NCBI GenBank assembly: GCA_017996845.1
Contig: JAGOGF010000139.1
Span: 1 to 6,365, forward strand
DNA length: 6,365 nucleotides
Direction of reading: 5' to 3'
Source: Butyrivibrio sp.
GTDB taxonomy: Bacteria; Bacillota_A; Clostridia; Lachnospirales; Lachnospiraceae
Shown: piece after piece, positions 1 to 6,304 of the stretch
Layout of the letters: every line of letters starts with the position of its first letter
Position numbering within the stretch: the stretch's first letter is position 1
Notes under the pieces: model-generated
Databases searched by the model: none
What the model saw: only the letters and a program-made list of their open reading frames with translations
Told to the model about the DNA's origin: nothing
Position numbers and translations under genes: made by a program

Positions 1-421
1 GATTGCAGGAATCGAGGAAGAAGCGTTTGCAAAGGAGATGTTTCGTGCAGGCAGTAATCTGGGTGCAAAGAGTGCGGATGAAATCATACATCAGGATTTC
101 AAGAAATTTACGGTCGATAATCAGACCATTGGAATCGGACAGATCAATTCCATGAGTGCAGAGGAACTTTCGGAAATCAAAGAAAAGGTAATACCGGCAC
201 TTGAAACGGAAATGCAGCAGGATGGACTTGAAATGATTTTTTTCATGTTGACCAATATTTTACGGGAATCTTCCGAAATTGTATTTGCGGGAACAAAAGC
301 CGGCAGTATATTGGAAAATGGGTTCGGCGTATCAGCGGGTGAACAAAGTGTCCTTTTGAACGGTGTCGTTTCAAGGAAAAAGCAGCTTCTTCCGATTATT
401 GTGGAGACATTACAACTGTAA
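1..421 (+). CDS. ppaC: Manganese-dependent inorganic pyrophosphatase (family II), C-terminal part
   Basis: The gene enters from the left edge; its first full codon is at 2 and it ends with TAA at 419-421, so 139 C-terminal residues are visible. Family II pyrophosphatases hydrolyse cytosolic pyrophosphate to phosphate and so pull biosynthetic reactions forward. The fragment corresponds to the end of the N-terminal DHH domain and the whole DHHA2 domain. It follows Bacillus subtilis PpaC, as I recall it, almost without gaps: a helix FRAGSNLGAKSADEII, then DFKKF, whose first lysine (codon 101-103) aligns with the substrate-binding Lys205 of B. subtilis, and near the end the family signature SRKKQ (371-385), whose Arg and Lys bind phosphate. 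The DHH metal ligands lie outside the window, so I cannot tell whether this is the short form or the longer clostridial form with CBS/DRTGG regulatory domains. The gap to the next gene is 30 bases with no terminator. Confidence 0.95.
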   Translation, partial: IAGIEEEAFAKEMFRAGSNLGAKSADEIIHQDFKKFTVDNQTIGIGQINSMSAEELSEIKEKVIPALETEMQQDGLEMIFFMLTNILRESSEIVFAGTKAGSILENGFGVSAGEQSVLLNGVVSRKKQLLPIIVETLQL

Positions 422-451
422 GAATATAAGTAAGAAAAGTATAGGAGAATT

Positions 452-1270
452 ATGTTAAATCAGTTTTCGAGAACACAACTGCTGGTGGGAAAAGAATCTC
501 TGGATAAACTGCAAAACAGCAGAGTTGCAATATTTGGAATTGGCGGAGTCGGAGGATATACGGTTGAAGCGCTCGCAAGGAGCGGTATCGGTACATTTGA
601 TCTGATTGATGATGATAAAGTATGTCTGACAAATCTGAACAGACAGATTCTGGCGCTTCACAGTACCATCGGAAAATATAAAGTAGATGTGATGGAAGAG
701 CGTATTCATGATATTAATCCGGATGCGGTCGTATATAAGCATCGCTGCTTTTACCTGCCGGAAACGAGTAATGAATTTGATTTTTCGGCATATGATTATG
801 TTGTAGACTGTGTAGATACGGTCACTGCCAAAATAGATATCATAATGAAAGCCGGGCAGGCAAAGGTTCCTGTGATCAGTTGCATGGGAGCCGGAAACAA
901 AATGGATCCCTCGGCATTGACTGTGTCCGATATATATAAAACTTCTATGGATCCACTTGCAAGAGTCATGCGCAGAGAACTGAAAAAAAGAGGAATCAAA
1001 AAACTGAAAGTTGTGTATTCCAGAGAAAAGGCGCTCAGGCCGCTGGATGATATGTCCGTCAGTTGCAGGACAAATTGTGTATGTCCGCCTGGCGCAGCGC
1101 GTAAATGCACAGAACGACGCGATATTCCGGGCAGTACATCTTTTGTGCCGTCGGTTGCGGGACTGATTCTGGCAGGCGAGGTGGTAAAGGACCTGATCAA
1201 AGAAGAATTTGCGGCAGCAAGAACAGAACAGCAAAATCCATCTGAAAATGAGGGAGAAAGTAAAACATGA
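452..1270 (+). CDS. tcdA: tRNA threonylcarbamoyladenosine dehydratase TcdA (E1/ThiF-like)
   Basis: A 272-residue E1-like (ThiF/MoeB/HesA superfamily) enzyme. TcdA uses ATP to activate and dehydrate t6A37 of ANN-decoding tRNAs to the cyclic form ct6A. Visible features are the family opening NQFSRTQLLVGKE (3-15), the Rossmann nucleotide loop GIGGVG (29-34), acidic D53-D55 at the end of the second strand, TNLNRQ (60-65) with the conserved Arg64, GKYK (74-77), DCVDT (119-123) and the C-terminal FVPSVAGLILAGEVVKDLI stretch (231-249). Length is close to E. coli TcdA and B. subtilis YrvM. Unlike YrvM, as I recall it, residues 205-219 carry four cysteines (C205, C209, C211, C219). The last 20 residues are a polar, probably disordered tail. 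The start is set by AGGAGA at 443-448, with a rather short spacer. The stop overlaps the next ATG (ATGA, 1267-1270). Other E1-like roles, such as MoeB or ThiF, are less likely given the TcdA-specific ends. Confidence 0.93.
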   Translation: MLNQFSRTQLLVGKESLDKLQNSRVAIFGIGGVGGYTVEALARSGIGTFDLIDDDKVCLTNLNRQILALHSTIGKYKVDVMEERIHDINPDAVVYKHRCFYLPETSNEFDFSAYDYVVDCVDTVTAKIDIIMKAGQAKVPVISCMGAGNKMDPSALTVSDIYKTSMDPLARVMRRELKKRGIKKLKVVYSREKALRPLDDMSVSCRTNCVCPPGAARKCTERRDIPGSTSFVPSVAGLILAGEVVKDLIKEEFAAARTEQQNPSENEGESKT

Positions 1271-3525
1271 AAAACATCCTGAAGCTGTTCACCTCTGACA
1301 TGAAGAGACTGATCCGTAATATCTTTGCTTTTGTCATTGCGGTGGGACTTTGTATTCTGCCATCTTTATATGCGTGGTTCAATATTTATTCCAACTGGGA
1401 TCCGTATGCCAATACCTCCAACATCAGAGTTGCGGTCGCAACAGATGATAAGGGTTACACGATGGAAGACGGCACAAAAGAAAATATGGGTGCTGATGTC
1501 GTAGATGAGTTAAAAGAAAACAAGAAGATCGGCTGGGTTTTCACCAATGCAGATGATGCACTGGAAGGGGTATCCAGTGGAAAATATTATGCGGCAGTAG
1601 TCATTCATGAAGATTTTACCAAAAGTATGGTAAATGTATTTGAAAACGAGAATACGGATCCTACCATTACCTATTACGAAAATGAAAAAAAGAATGCAGT
1701 TGCGACCAAGATTACAGATACTGCAGTTGCTACATTGAAACAGAGTATCAATGAAAAATTTGTTGAAACTCTGGCCAGCAGTCTGTTTAAAAAAACCAAT
1801 AGCGTTGCAGATGAAATGCAATCAGATGGCGGACTGAATACGCTGGAGCAGAAACTGCGCAATATGAGCAGTTCACTTCAGGAATACAATGACACACTTG
1901 CAACTTTTGATCAGGGAAATGCGTCACTGGTGGCAGCAATTGATGCGGCGAAGAAGAGAATTGATCCGGAGCGGGCAGATATAGCCATGACGCAGCAGGA
2001 TCTGCAGACATCCCTTGCGGATCTGCAGAAAGACAGAACACTGGACAATCTGAATCTGGCACAGTTTGGGGAAAATCTCTCTGATGGACTTGGAGCCATG
2101 CAGTTGCAAATGGGTGTTTTACAGGCTGATATGGATGACATTATGAAGGCGGAAGATCTGCAGGCAGCAAACAAAGCAGCGTTGCAGGCAGCCGTTGATG
2201 CAGCAAGGCTTGAACTCTACCTGCTGGATCTGGAAGATAAGCTGACAGATCTGGAAAATAATGAAAACACACCGGATGAGGTTAAACCCTCCATTACCAA
2301 AATGAAGGATACTATTTCCGGACTGGAAAATAATACAACCAATATACAGGATGCACTGAATAATGCCGGAGTTGATACGGGTCAGGTTAAGAAAGCGCTG
2401 AATGATAAAGGAATTGATACAACTGCAGCAGAACAGGCGCTTGCAGCAATTGAATCCAAAAAAGGCGATTACAGTGTTTCTCCTCCAAAGTCACTTGCTG
2501 CAATGAAGAAGGCACTGGCAACCTGTTCAGATGATATTTCCAATATGTTTGCGATATACAAATATGCACTTGAACCACAGGGCAGCCAGGCAAAAGAGTG
2601 GCTTGAAAAGGTTCTGGTGCAGTCAAATGATCTTTTGTCAACGGTTGATCAGGAACTTTCTGATATGGGAACCATGTATGATGGGATAAATTCTACAGTT
2701 GATACAGCAGGGATCTCACTTAAGGAAATGCAGAATGCAATTGATTCCACAACAGACAGATTGTCCGAAATGCTGGATAAAATTGAAAAGGTAAAAAGTG
2801 AGGACTGGGTCAATTCACTGATTCATTTCATGCAGGGGGATCCGACAACCTATGGTGAATATTTTGCAGCACCGGTGGATGTGTCAACAGAAGAAGTATA
2901 TCCGATTGCAAACTACGGTTCTGCTATGACCCCTTTTTATACTGTTCTTGCTTTATGGGTTGGGGCACTCATTCTGACAGCACTGATCAAGGTAAAGGCT
3001 GATCCGGGTAAAATTCCGGGCATTACACAGATGCAGCTGTTTTTCGGGCGATATTTGTTTTTCTTTGTAATGGGACAGGTGCAGGCCCTGATCGTTGTTC
3101 TGGGAGACATCTTTTTATTACATTGTCAGATTCTCAATTATGGAGCATTCTGGCTGGCAGCAGCAGAAACGAGTTTCGTTTTCACATTGCTTATATATTC
3201 GCTTACAATTTCTTTTGGGGATGTTGGCAAAGCACTTGCAGTTGTTATTATGGTTATTCAGATTGCCGGATCGGGAGGAACCTATCCAATTGAATTGTTA
3301 CCGGGGGTTTATAGACAAATCTATATCTTCTTCCCTTTTCCATACGCAATCAATGCGATGCGTGAAACAATCGGCGGAAGATACGGAAACACATATCTGG
3401 TCAATATGCTGGAACTTCTGATATTTGCAGGGGCAGGGCTGTTGATTGGCCTTGTAATACGTAAACCATTCGTAGGATTGAATCATTATATGGAAAAACG
3501 TATGGAAGATACCAAACTGATGTAA
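1267..3525 (+). CDS. yhgE: YhgE/Pip-family membrane protein, first copy (752 aa)
   Basis: A large membrane protein of the YhgE/Pip family, which includes the Lactococcus phage-infection protein Pip and is related to the SPP1 phage receptor YueB and to EsaA of type VII secretion; the cellular role of most members is unknown. Residues 19-39 are a first membrane segment leading into the family signature LPSLYAWFNIYSNWDPY (31-47). Residues 40-550 form a long extracytoplasmic region: a conserved block up to about 175 (IGWVF at 88-92, SGKYYAAVV at 104-112, ITYYEN at 134-139), then a Gln/Leu/Asp-rich, probably coiled-coil stalk at about 190-520. The C-terminal ABC-2-like membrane domain starts at YPIANYGSAMTPFY (545-558) and has about five segments (roughly 556-575, 596-619, 626-649, 655-676, 710-732) with FPFPYA (689-694) and MRETIGG (698-704). 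No ATPase is encoded nearby. The ATG overlaps the tcdA stop; GGGAGA at 1252-1257 is the ribosome site, so translation is probably coupled. It is a diverged paralogue of the gene at 4029-6182. Confidence 0.9.
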   Translation: MKNILKLFTSDMKRLIRNIFAFVIAVGLCILPSLYAWFNIYSNWDPYANTSNIRVAVATDDKGYTMEDGTKENMGADVVDELKENKKIGWVFTNADDALEGVSSGKYYAAVVIHEDFTKSMVNVFENENTDPTITYYENEKKNAVATKITDTAVATLKQSINEKFVETLASSLFKKTNSVADEMQSDGGLNTLEQKLRNMSSSLQEYNDTLATFDQGNASLVAAIDAAKKRIDPERADIAMTQQDLQTSLADLQKDRTLDNLNLAQFGENLSDGLGAMQLQMGVLQADMDDIMKAEDLQAANKAALQAAVDAARLELYLLDLEDKLTDLENNENTPDEVKPSITKMKDTISGLENNTTNIQDALNNAGVDTGQVKKALNDKGIDTTAAEQALAAIESKKGDYSVSPPKSLAAMKKALATCSDDISNMFAIYKYALEPQGSQAKEWLEKVLVQSNDLLSTVDQELSDMGTMYDGINSTVDTAGISLKEMQNAIDSTTDRLSEMLDKIEKVKSEDWVNSLIHFMQGDPTTYGEYFAAPVDVSTEEVYPIANYGSAMTPFYTVLALWVGALILTALIKVKADPGKIPGITQMQLFFGRYLFFFVMGQVQALIVVLGDIFLLHCQILNYGAFWLAAAETSFVFTLLIYSLTISFGDVGKALAVVIMVIQIAGSGGTYPIELLPGVYRQIYIFFPFPYAINAMRETIGGRYGNTYLVNMLELLIFAGAGLLIGLVIRKPFVGLNHYMEKRMEDTKLM
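2353..2436 (+). repeat. Two-unit 14-residue protein repeat in the YhgE stalk
   Basis: Residues 363-376 (ALNNAGVDTGQVKK) and 377-390 (ALNDKGIDTTAAEQ) of the first YhgE protein are two adjacent 14-residue units sharing the pattern A-L-N-x-x-G-(V/I)-D-T; a third Ala-Leu follows at 391-392. The DNA of the two units differs at many positions, so the repeat is old or arose by convergence on a helical pattern. Its role is unknown; it lies in the extracytoplasmic helical stalk. Confidence 0.55.
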
Positions 3526-3541
3526 GAGAGGCAGTTACGGA

Positions 3542-4045
3542 ATGTCAAATAAAAAGAAAAAAGCGAATAAACGCAGTAAAAGAAATATAAACAGTGCGAA
3601 AAGCACAAACAATACAGCCGGTTCTGCGCTTTCTGATGCTGAAGCAAGAGAAGGACGTTTTGAACGACTCTATGATCAGCTGTCAGAATATGAAAAAAAT
3701 CTGCATATTATGAATCAGAAGAGAATCAAAATCGGAATGAAATGCTTTCTGATCATTCCGACTGCAATCCTTGGCCTTTTGTTTCTAACGGGAAGCAATA
3801 AGATCGTTTTTCTGATTATGTGGATCATATCGCTGTTCGGATTGTCTTTTTATCTGATCGGAGTAGAATATGTAGATTACCAGCTCCAGATCAAATTAAA
3901 CGAATGGAGTGAAGCCGAAAAGCAGGAAGTTAAGATGTTACTTAGTGTTGACATGATTGAGATGGGTGGGAATATCAAGGGAAATATCAGACAGGCATTT
4001 CGGGATCTGAAACAGGAGGTTAAACCGGATGAAAAACATTCTTAA
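3542..4045 (+). CDS. Small membrane protein of unknown function between the two YhgE genes
   Basis: I do not recognise this 167-residue protein. The first 15 residues are strongly basic (KKKKANKRSKR), followed by a Ser/Thr/Ala/Asn-rich linker and an acidic, probably helical stretch (about 32-60, including ERLYDQLSEYEKNL). Two hydrophobic segments follow at about 66-83 and 88-108, separated by a very short turn (TGSNK). A charged C-terminal tail of about 58 residues ends in an amphipathic-looking helix. By the positive-inside rule both ends should be cytoplasmic, forming a membrane hairpin. The start has GAGAGG at 3526-3531, ten bases upstream, and lies 16 bases after the first YhgE stop. The last 17 bases overlap the start of the second YhgE gene in another frame. 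Position and coupling suggest it serves the YhgE proteins, for example as an accessory or assembly subunit, but nothing in the sequence proves this. It is a real gene judging by normal protein composition, spacing and a proper ribosome site. Confidence 0.85.
   Translation: MSNKKKKANKRSKRNINSAKSTNNTAGSALSDAEAREGRFERLYDQLSEYEKNLHIMNQKRIKIGMKCFLIIPTAILGLLFLTGSNKIVFLIMWIISLFGLSFYLIGVEYVDYQLQIKLNEWSEAEKQEVKMLLSVDMIEMGGNIKGNIRQAFRDLKQEVKPDEKHS
4014..4019 (+). promoter_or_regulatory. Shine-Dalgarno of the second YhgE gene, inside the upstream gene
   Basis: A perfect AGGAGG nine bases before the ATG at 4029. It lies within the coding sequence of the 167-residue protein (3542-4045) and fixes the start of the second YhgE protein there. 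The resulting MKNILKIF matches the MKNILKLF start of the first copy, which confirms the choice. Translation of the two genes is likely coupled, with ribosomes ending at 4045 close to this site. Confidence 0.85.
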
Positions 4046-6182
4046 GATATTTCTGATTGATTCCGGGAGAATACTCTCGAATGTTGTTGCGCTGGTTGTA
4101 ATCATGGGACTTTGTGTATTACCATCATTATATGCATGGTTCAACATTTTTTCCAATTGGGATCCATATGGTCAGGAATCTACATCCAACCTGCAGATAG
4201 CCGTTTTTTCGGAAGATTCCGGTGACAGAATTGCAGGGGAAGATGTAAATATCGGCACAAATGTACTGGAAGGGCTGAAAGCAAATAAAACAATCGGGTG
4301 GGTATTTGTCGACAACAGAAAGGATGCGGTAGAGGGAGTACATAGTGGCAAATATTATGCGGCGCTTGTAATTCCTGAGAATTTCACAAAGGATATGATC
4401 AGTTTTATCGGAGGAACAGTAGCACATCCGTCGATTACATATTATGAAAATGATAAAAAAAATGCCATTGCCCCCAAAATCACAGCGAAAGCAAAGACAG
4501 CAGTGCAGGAACAGGTAAATGCGACATTCATCACAACGCTTGCGAAAGCTATGGTGGGAACAGGTAAAGTCCTTACAGCGACAGACAGCAGCGGAAACAA
4601 TCCTCTGGATTCCGGAATTAATACATTGAATGATATTGATACCGAACTGGATGTATATATTGCAGTGATGTCATCTTTTGTTCAAATTACTGATTCTGCA
4701 CAGAATCTGATTAATACTTCACAAAGCATGCTCCCCGGAGTAAAAGATACATTCGGACAAAGTCAGGCAATGATCAGCAGCATGAAAACGCTTTTGAATC
4801 TGTCGGGTCAGACGGAGCATTATGCAGGGGATATGTTCTCACTGACAATGGAGGCGGTTATCAGCAGCATGGACGATATTCGCAGTGGCATATCACAGGA
4901 TCGTGATACGATTAAGAGTACCGGAGAAACCGTTGATGCAGCCACAAAGACCGGTATTCAGACAGCAGCAGAACTTCTGGCTGATACCAGCAGTATGTTT
5001 GACAGTAACGTACAGGCTATCATAGGGTCAGATGCGGAAGCAAATAAGCAGATTGCAGATATACGTGCGCAGCTTAAGGAGGTACAGTCCAATCTGAAGA
5101 TAATTGCTGAAAAAAGCAATCTGACGGTAGCGGATACCAATACACTGATCGATGAATCAATCAGTACACTTGGAACTGCAATATCTGAAATGAAGGATCT
5201 TGAGGCAACCTATGAAACAAACATTGAGCCGCAGTTTGATAAATCAATGGATGCGGCACAGAATTCACTGACGCGCGCAACTTCTTCACTCCAGAGTCTG
5301 GATTCGGATTTTGATATGGTTTCGCCTGTACTGGCAGCGTATTACAATTCAATCGGAAGCGGACAGGGAAATCTGAAAGATTCGCTGAAATCAGCACAAA
5401 GCCTGGACAATGAGGTTGAGCGTTTACGGAATGCACTCACAAAAATCAGGGATGATAAACAGTATCAGGAGCTGCTCAAAATGCTCCGTGAGGATCCGGA
5501 TTCGCTTGGAGCGTTTATTGCATCTCCCGTTAATCTGGAAACAAAGCAGATTTATCCGATTGCAACATATGGCTCGGCCATGACACCTTTTTATACAGTC
5601 CTGGCGTTATGGGTTGGGGCATTGATTCTTGTGGCGATTGTTCATGTTAAGGTGGAACCGATTGACGGAATGAATATAAAACCCTACCAGGCTTTTTTTG
5701 GAAGATACATGCTGTTTTTTGTGGTGGGACAGATACAAACGCTGATTACGGTATTTGGAGATCTTTTTTATATCAGAATCCAATGTGAGAACCCTTTTCT
5801 GTTCTGGCTGGCAGGTGCAGTTACAAGCCTGACCTTTACCCTTTTTATCTACTCTTTGACGGTAGCATTTCAGAATATCGGGGAAGCGCTTGCCGTTGTC
5901 ATTATGGTAATTCAGGTTGCGGGAGCAGGTGGAACTTTTCCGATTGAGGTTCTACCAAAAGCATATCAGGTGATGTACAAATTTTTGCCATTCCCTTATG
6001 CCATGAACTGCATGCGTGAAACAATAGGAGGGATGTACAGAAATGATTACTGGAAATATCTCATGCATCTGAGTGCTTATATTGTCGTGGCATTGTTTAT
6101 CGGACTGGCACTTGGCAGACCGTTCCGAAGTCTGAATCGAATGATTGACAAGAGCAAGGAACAGGCGGAGATTATGTTATAA
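4029..6182 (+). CDS. yhgE: YhgE/Pip-family membrane protein, second copy (717 aa)
   Basis: A second member of the YhgE/Pip family with the same architecture as the copy at 1267-3525. A first membrane segment (about 17-39) runs into LPSLYAWFNIFSNWDPY (31-47). A conserved extracytoplasmic block includes IGWVF (89-93), SGKYYAALV (106-114) and ITYYEN (136-141). A helical Ser/Thr/Gln/Asp-rich stalk of about 310 residues follows (180-490). The C-terminal membrane domain opens at YPIATYGSAMTPFY (509-522) with about five segments (roughly 519-540, 560-583, 588-611, 619-635, 677-696), including LPFPYA (653-658) and MRETIGG (662-668). Similarity to the first copy is high at both ends and hard to see in the stalk, where lengths also differ. 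A run of 21 residues starting at Tyr514 is identical to the first copy, but its codons differ at many third positions, so the duplication is old. It overlaps the preceding gene by 17 bases. Known relatives act as phage receptors or in secretion; the substrate or role here is unknown. Confidence 0.9.
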   Translation: MKNILKIFLIDSGRILSNVVALVVIMGLCVLPSLYAWFNIFSNWDPYGQESTSNLQIAVFSEDSGDRIAGEDVNIGTNVLEGLKANKTIGWVFVDNRKDAVEGVHSGKYYAALVIPENFTKDMISFIGGTVAHPSITYYENDKKNAIAPKITAKAKTAVQEQVNATFITTLAKAMVGTGKVLTATDSSGNNPLDSGINTLNDIDTELDVYIAVMSSFVQITDSAQNLINTSQSMLPGVKDTFGQSQAMISSMKTLLNLSGQTEHYAGDMFSLTMEAVISSMDDIRSGISQDRDTIKSTGETVDAATKTGIQTAAELLADTSSMFDSNVQAIIGSDAEANKQIADIRAQLKEVQSNLKIIAEKSNLTVADTNTLIDESISTLGTAISEMKDLEATYETNIEPQFDKSMDAAQNSLTRATSSLQSLDSDFDMVSPVLAAYYNSIGSGQGNLKDSLKSAQSLDNEVERLRNALTKIRDDKQYQELLKMLREDPDSLGAFIASPVNLETKQIYPIATYGSAMTPFYTVLALWVGALILVAIVHVKVEPIDGMNIKPYQAFFGRYMLFFVVGQIQTLITVFGDLFYIRIQCENPFLFWLAGAVTSLTFTLFIYSLTVAFQNIGEALAVVIMVIQVAGAGGTFPIEVLPKAYQVMYKFLPFPYAMNCMRETIGGMYRNDYWKYLMHLSAYIVVALFIGLALGRPFRSLNRMIDKSKEQAEIML

Positions 6183-6195
6183 AAAATGAAAATTG

Positions 6196-6208
6196 GTATT
6201 AATAATAC
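6196..6208. repeat. Short AT-rich inverted repeat after the second YhgE gene
   Basis: GTATT-AAT-AATAC forms a five-base inverted repeat with a three-base centre, 13 bases after the YhgE stop codon. It is too weak and has no following T run, so it is unlikely to terminate transcription. It overlaps the -35 part of the proposed flagellar promoter, so it could be a small operator, or chance in AT-rich DNA. Confidence 0.3.
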
Positions 6209-6225
6209 TGAAATATGACCGATAT
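6200..6225 (+). promoter_or_regulatory. Candidate sigma-D (FliA/sigma-28 type) flagellar promoter
   Basis: ACCGATAT at 6218-6225 matches seven of eight bases of the B. subtilis sigma-D -10 consensus GCCGATAT. TAAT at 6200-6203 matches three of four bases of the -35 TAAA with a 14-base spacer, within the usual range. It would start transcription near 6232, leaving a leader of about 70 bases before the flagellar gene. A sigma-A reading overlaps it: TTAATA (6199-6204), an 18-base spacer and TATAAG (6223-6228), with five of six -10 matches. The sequence alone does not decide between them or rule out dual use. The flagellar gene downstream favours sigma-D. Confidence 0.5.
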
Positions 6226-6259
6226 AAGAAATAGGATTATCAGATTTACCTAAAAAATG

Positions 6260-6289
6260 GCTATTGGAGTCACGGATGTCTCGGATAGC
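6260..6289 (+). promoter_or_regulatory. Leader RNA hairpin with GGA apical loop, candidate CsrA site
   Basis: GCTATT (6260-6265) can pair with GATAGC (6284-6289, one G-U pair). After a G-G mismatch, GAG (6267-6269) pairs with CTC (6280-6282). After a U-U mismatch, CA (6271-6272) pairs with TG (6277-6278), leaving the loop CGGA (6273-6276). The hairpin ends three bases before the Shine-Dalgarno at 6293. GGA in a hairpin loop, with a second ACAGGA motif at the ribosome site, is the typical arrangement of a CsrA target such as the flagellin leader in B. subtilis. Pairing was worked out by eye; stability was not calculated. Confidence 0.4.
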
Positions 6290-6292
6290 AAC

Positions 6293-6298
6293 AGGAGG
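6293..6298 (+). promoter_or_regulatory. Shine-Dalgarno of the flagellar gene
   Basis: AGGAGG six bases before the ATG at 6305, extended by two more G residues to 6300. It fixes the start of the flagellar gene. The overlapping ACAGGAGG also fits the core of a CsrA binding motif (ACARGGA). Confidence 0.8.
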
Positions 6299-6304
6299 GG
6301 ACTC

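Larger units (their letters stand above)
1..6182 (+). other. Probable single transcription unit ppaC-tcdA-yhgE-orf-yhgE
   Basis: The five genes share one strand with junctions of +30, -4, +16 and -17 bases. I see no GC-rich hairpin followed by a T run at any junction and no gap large enough for a clear internal promoter. Promoters inside coding sequence cannot be excluded, and the true 5' end lies outside the window. Co-transcription is an inference from spacing. Confidence 0.6.

Noticed and set aside
455..1234. Long minus-strand open frame of 259 codons opposite tcdA
   Set aside because: It lies antisense to a clearly recognised gene, its translation is rich in Cys, His, Ile and Phe with no family pattern, and it has no convincing ribosome site. 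It is a reading-frame shadow.
3095..3421. Plus-strand frame of 108 codons inside the first YhgE membrane domain
   Set aside because: It is fully nested in a well-supported frame and its translation resembles no protein family.
3548..3565. A-rich slippery run at the start of the 167-residue gene as a programmed frameshift
   Set aside because: The run encodes a plausible polylysine start in frame, and the alternative frames give no continuing product.
1267..6182. Type VII secretion locus, because EsaA belongs to the same wider family
   Set aside because: No WXG100 protein, EssC-type ATPase, EssB or YukD-like gene is present in the window, and both proteins look like YhgE/Pip proper.
6196..6208. 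Inverted repeat as an intrinsic terminator of the YhgE operon
   Set aside because: The stem is only five AT-rich pairs and is followed by mixed sequence, not a T run.
6226..6300. Cyclic di-GMP (GEMM-type) riboswitch before the flagellar gene
   Set aside because: A known regulator of motility genes in clostridia, but the leader is too short and lacks the conserved core bases and the two-helix layout.
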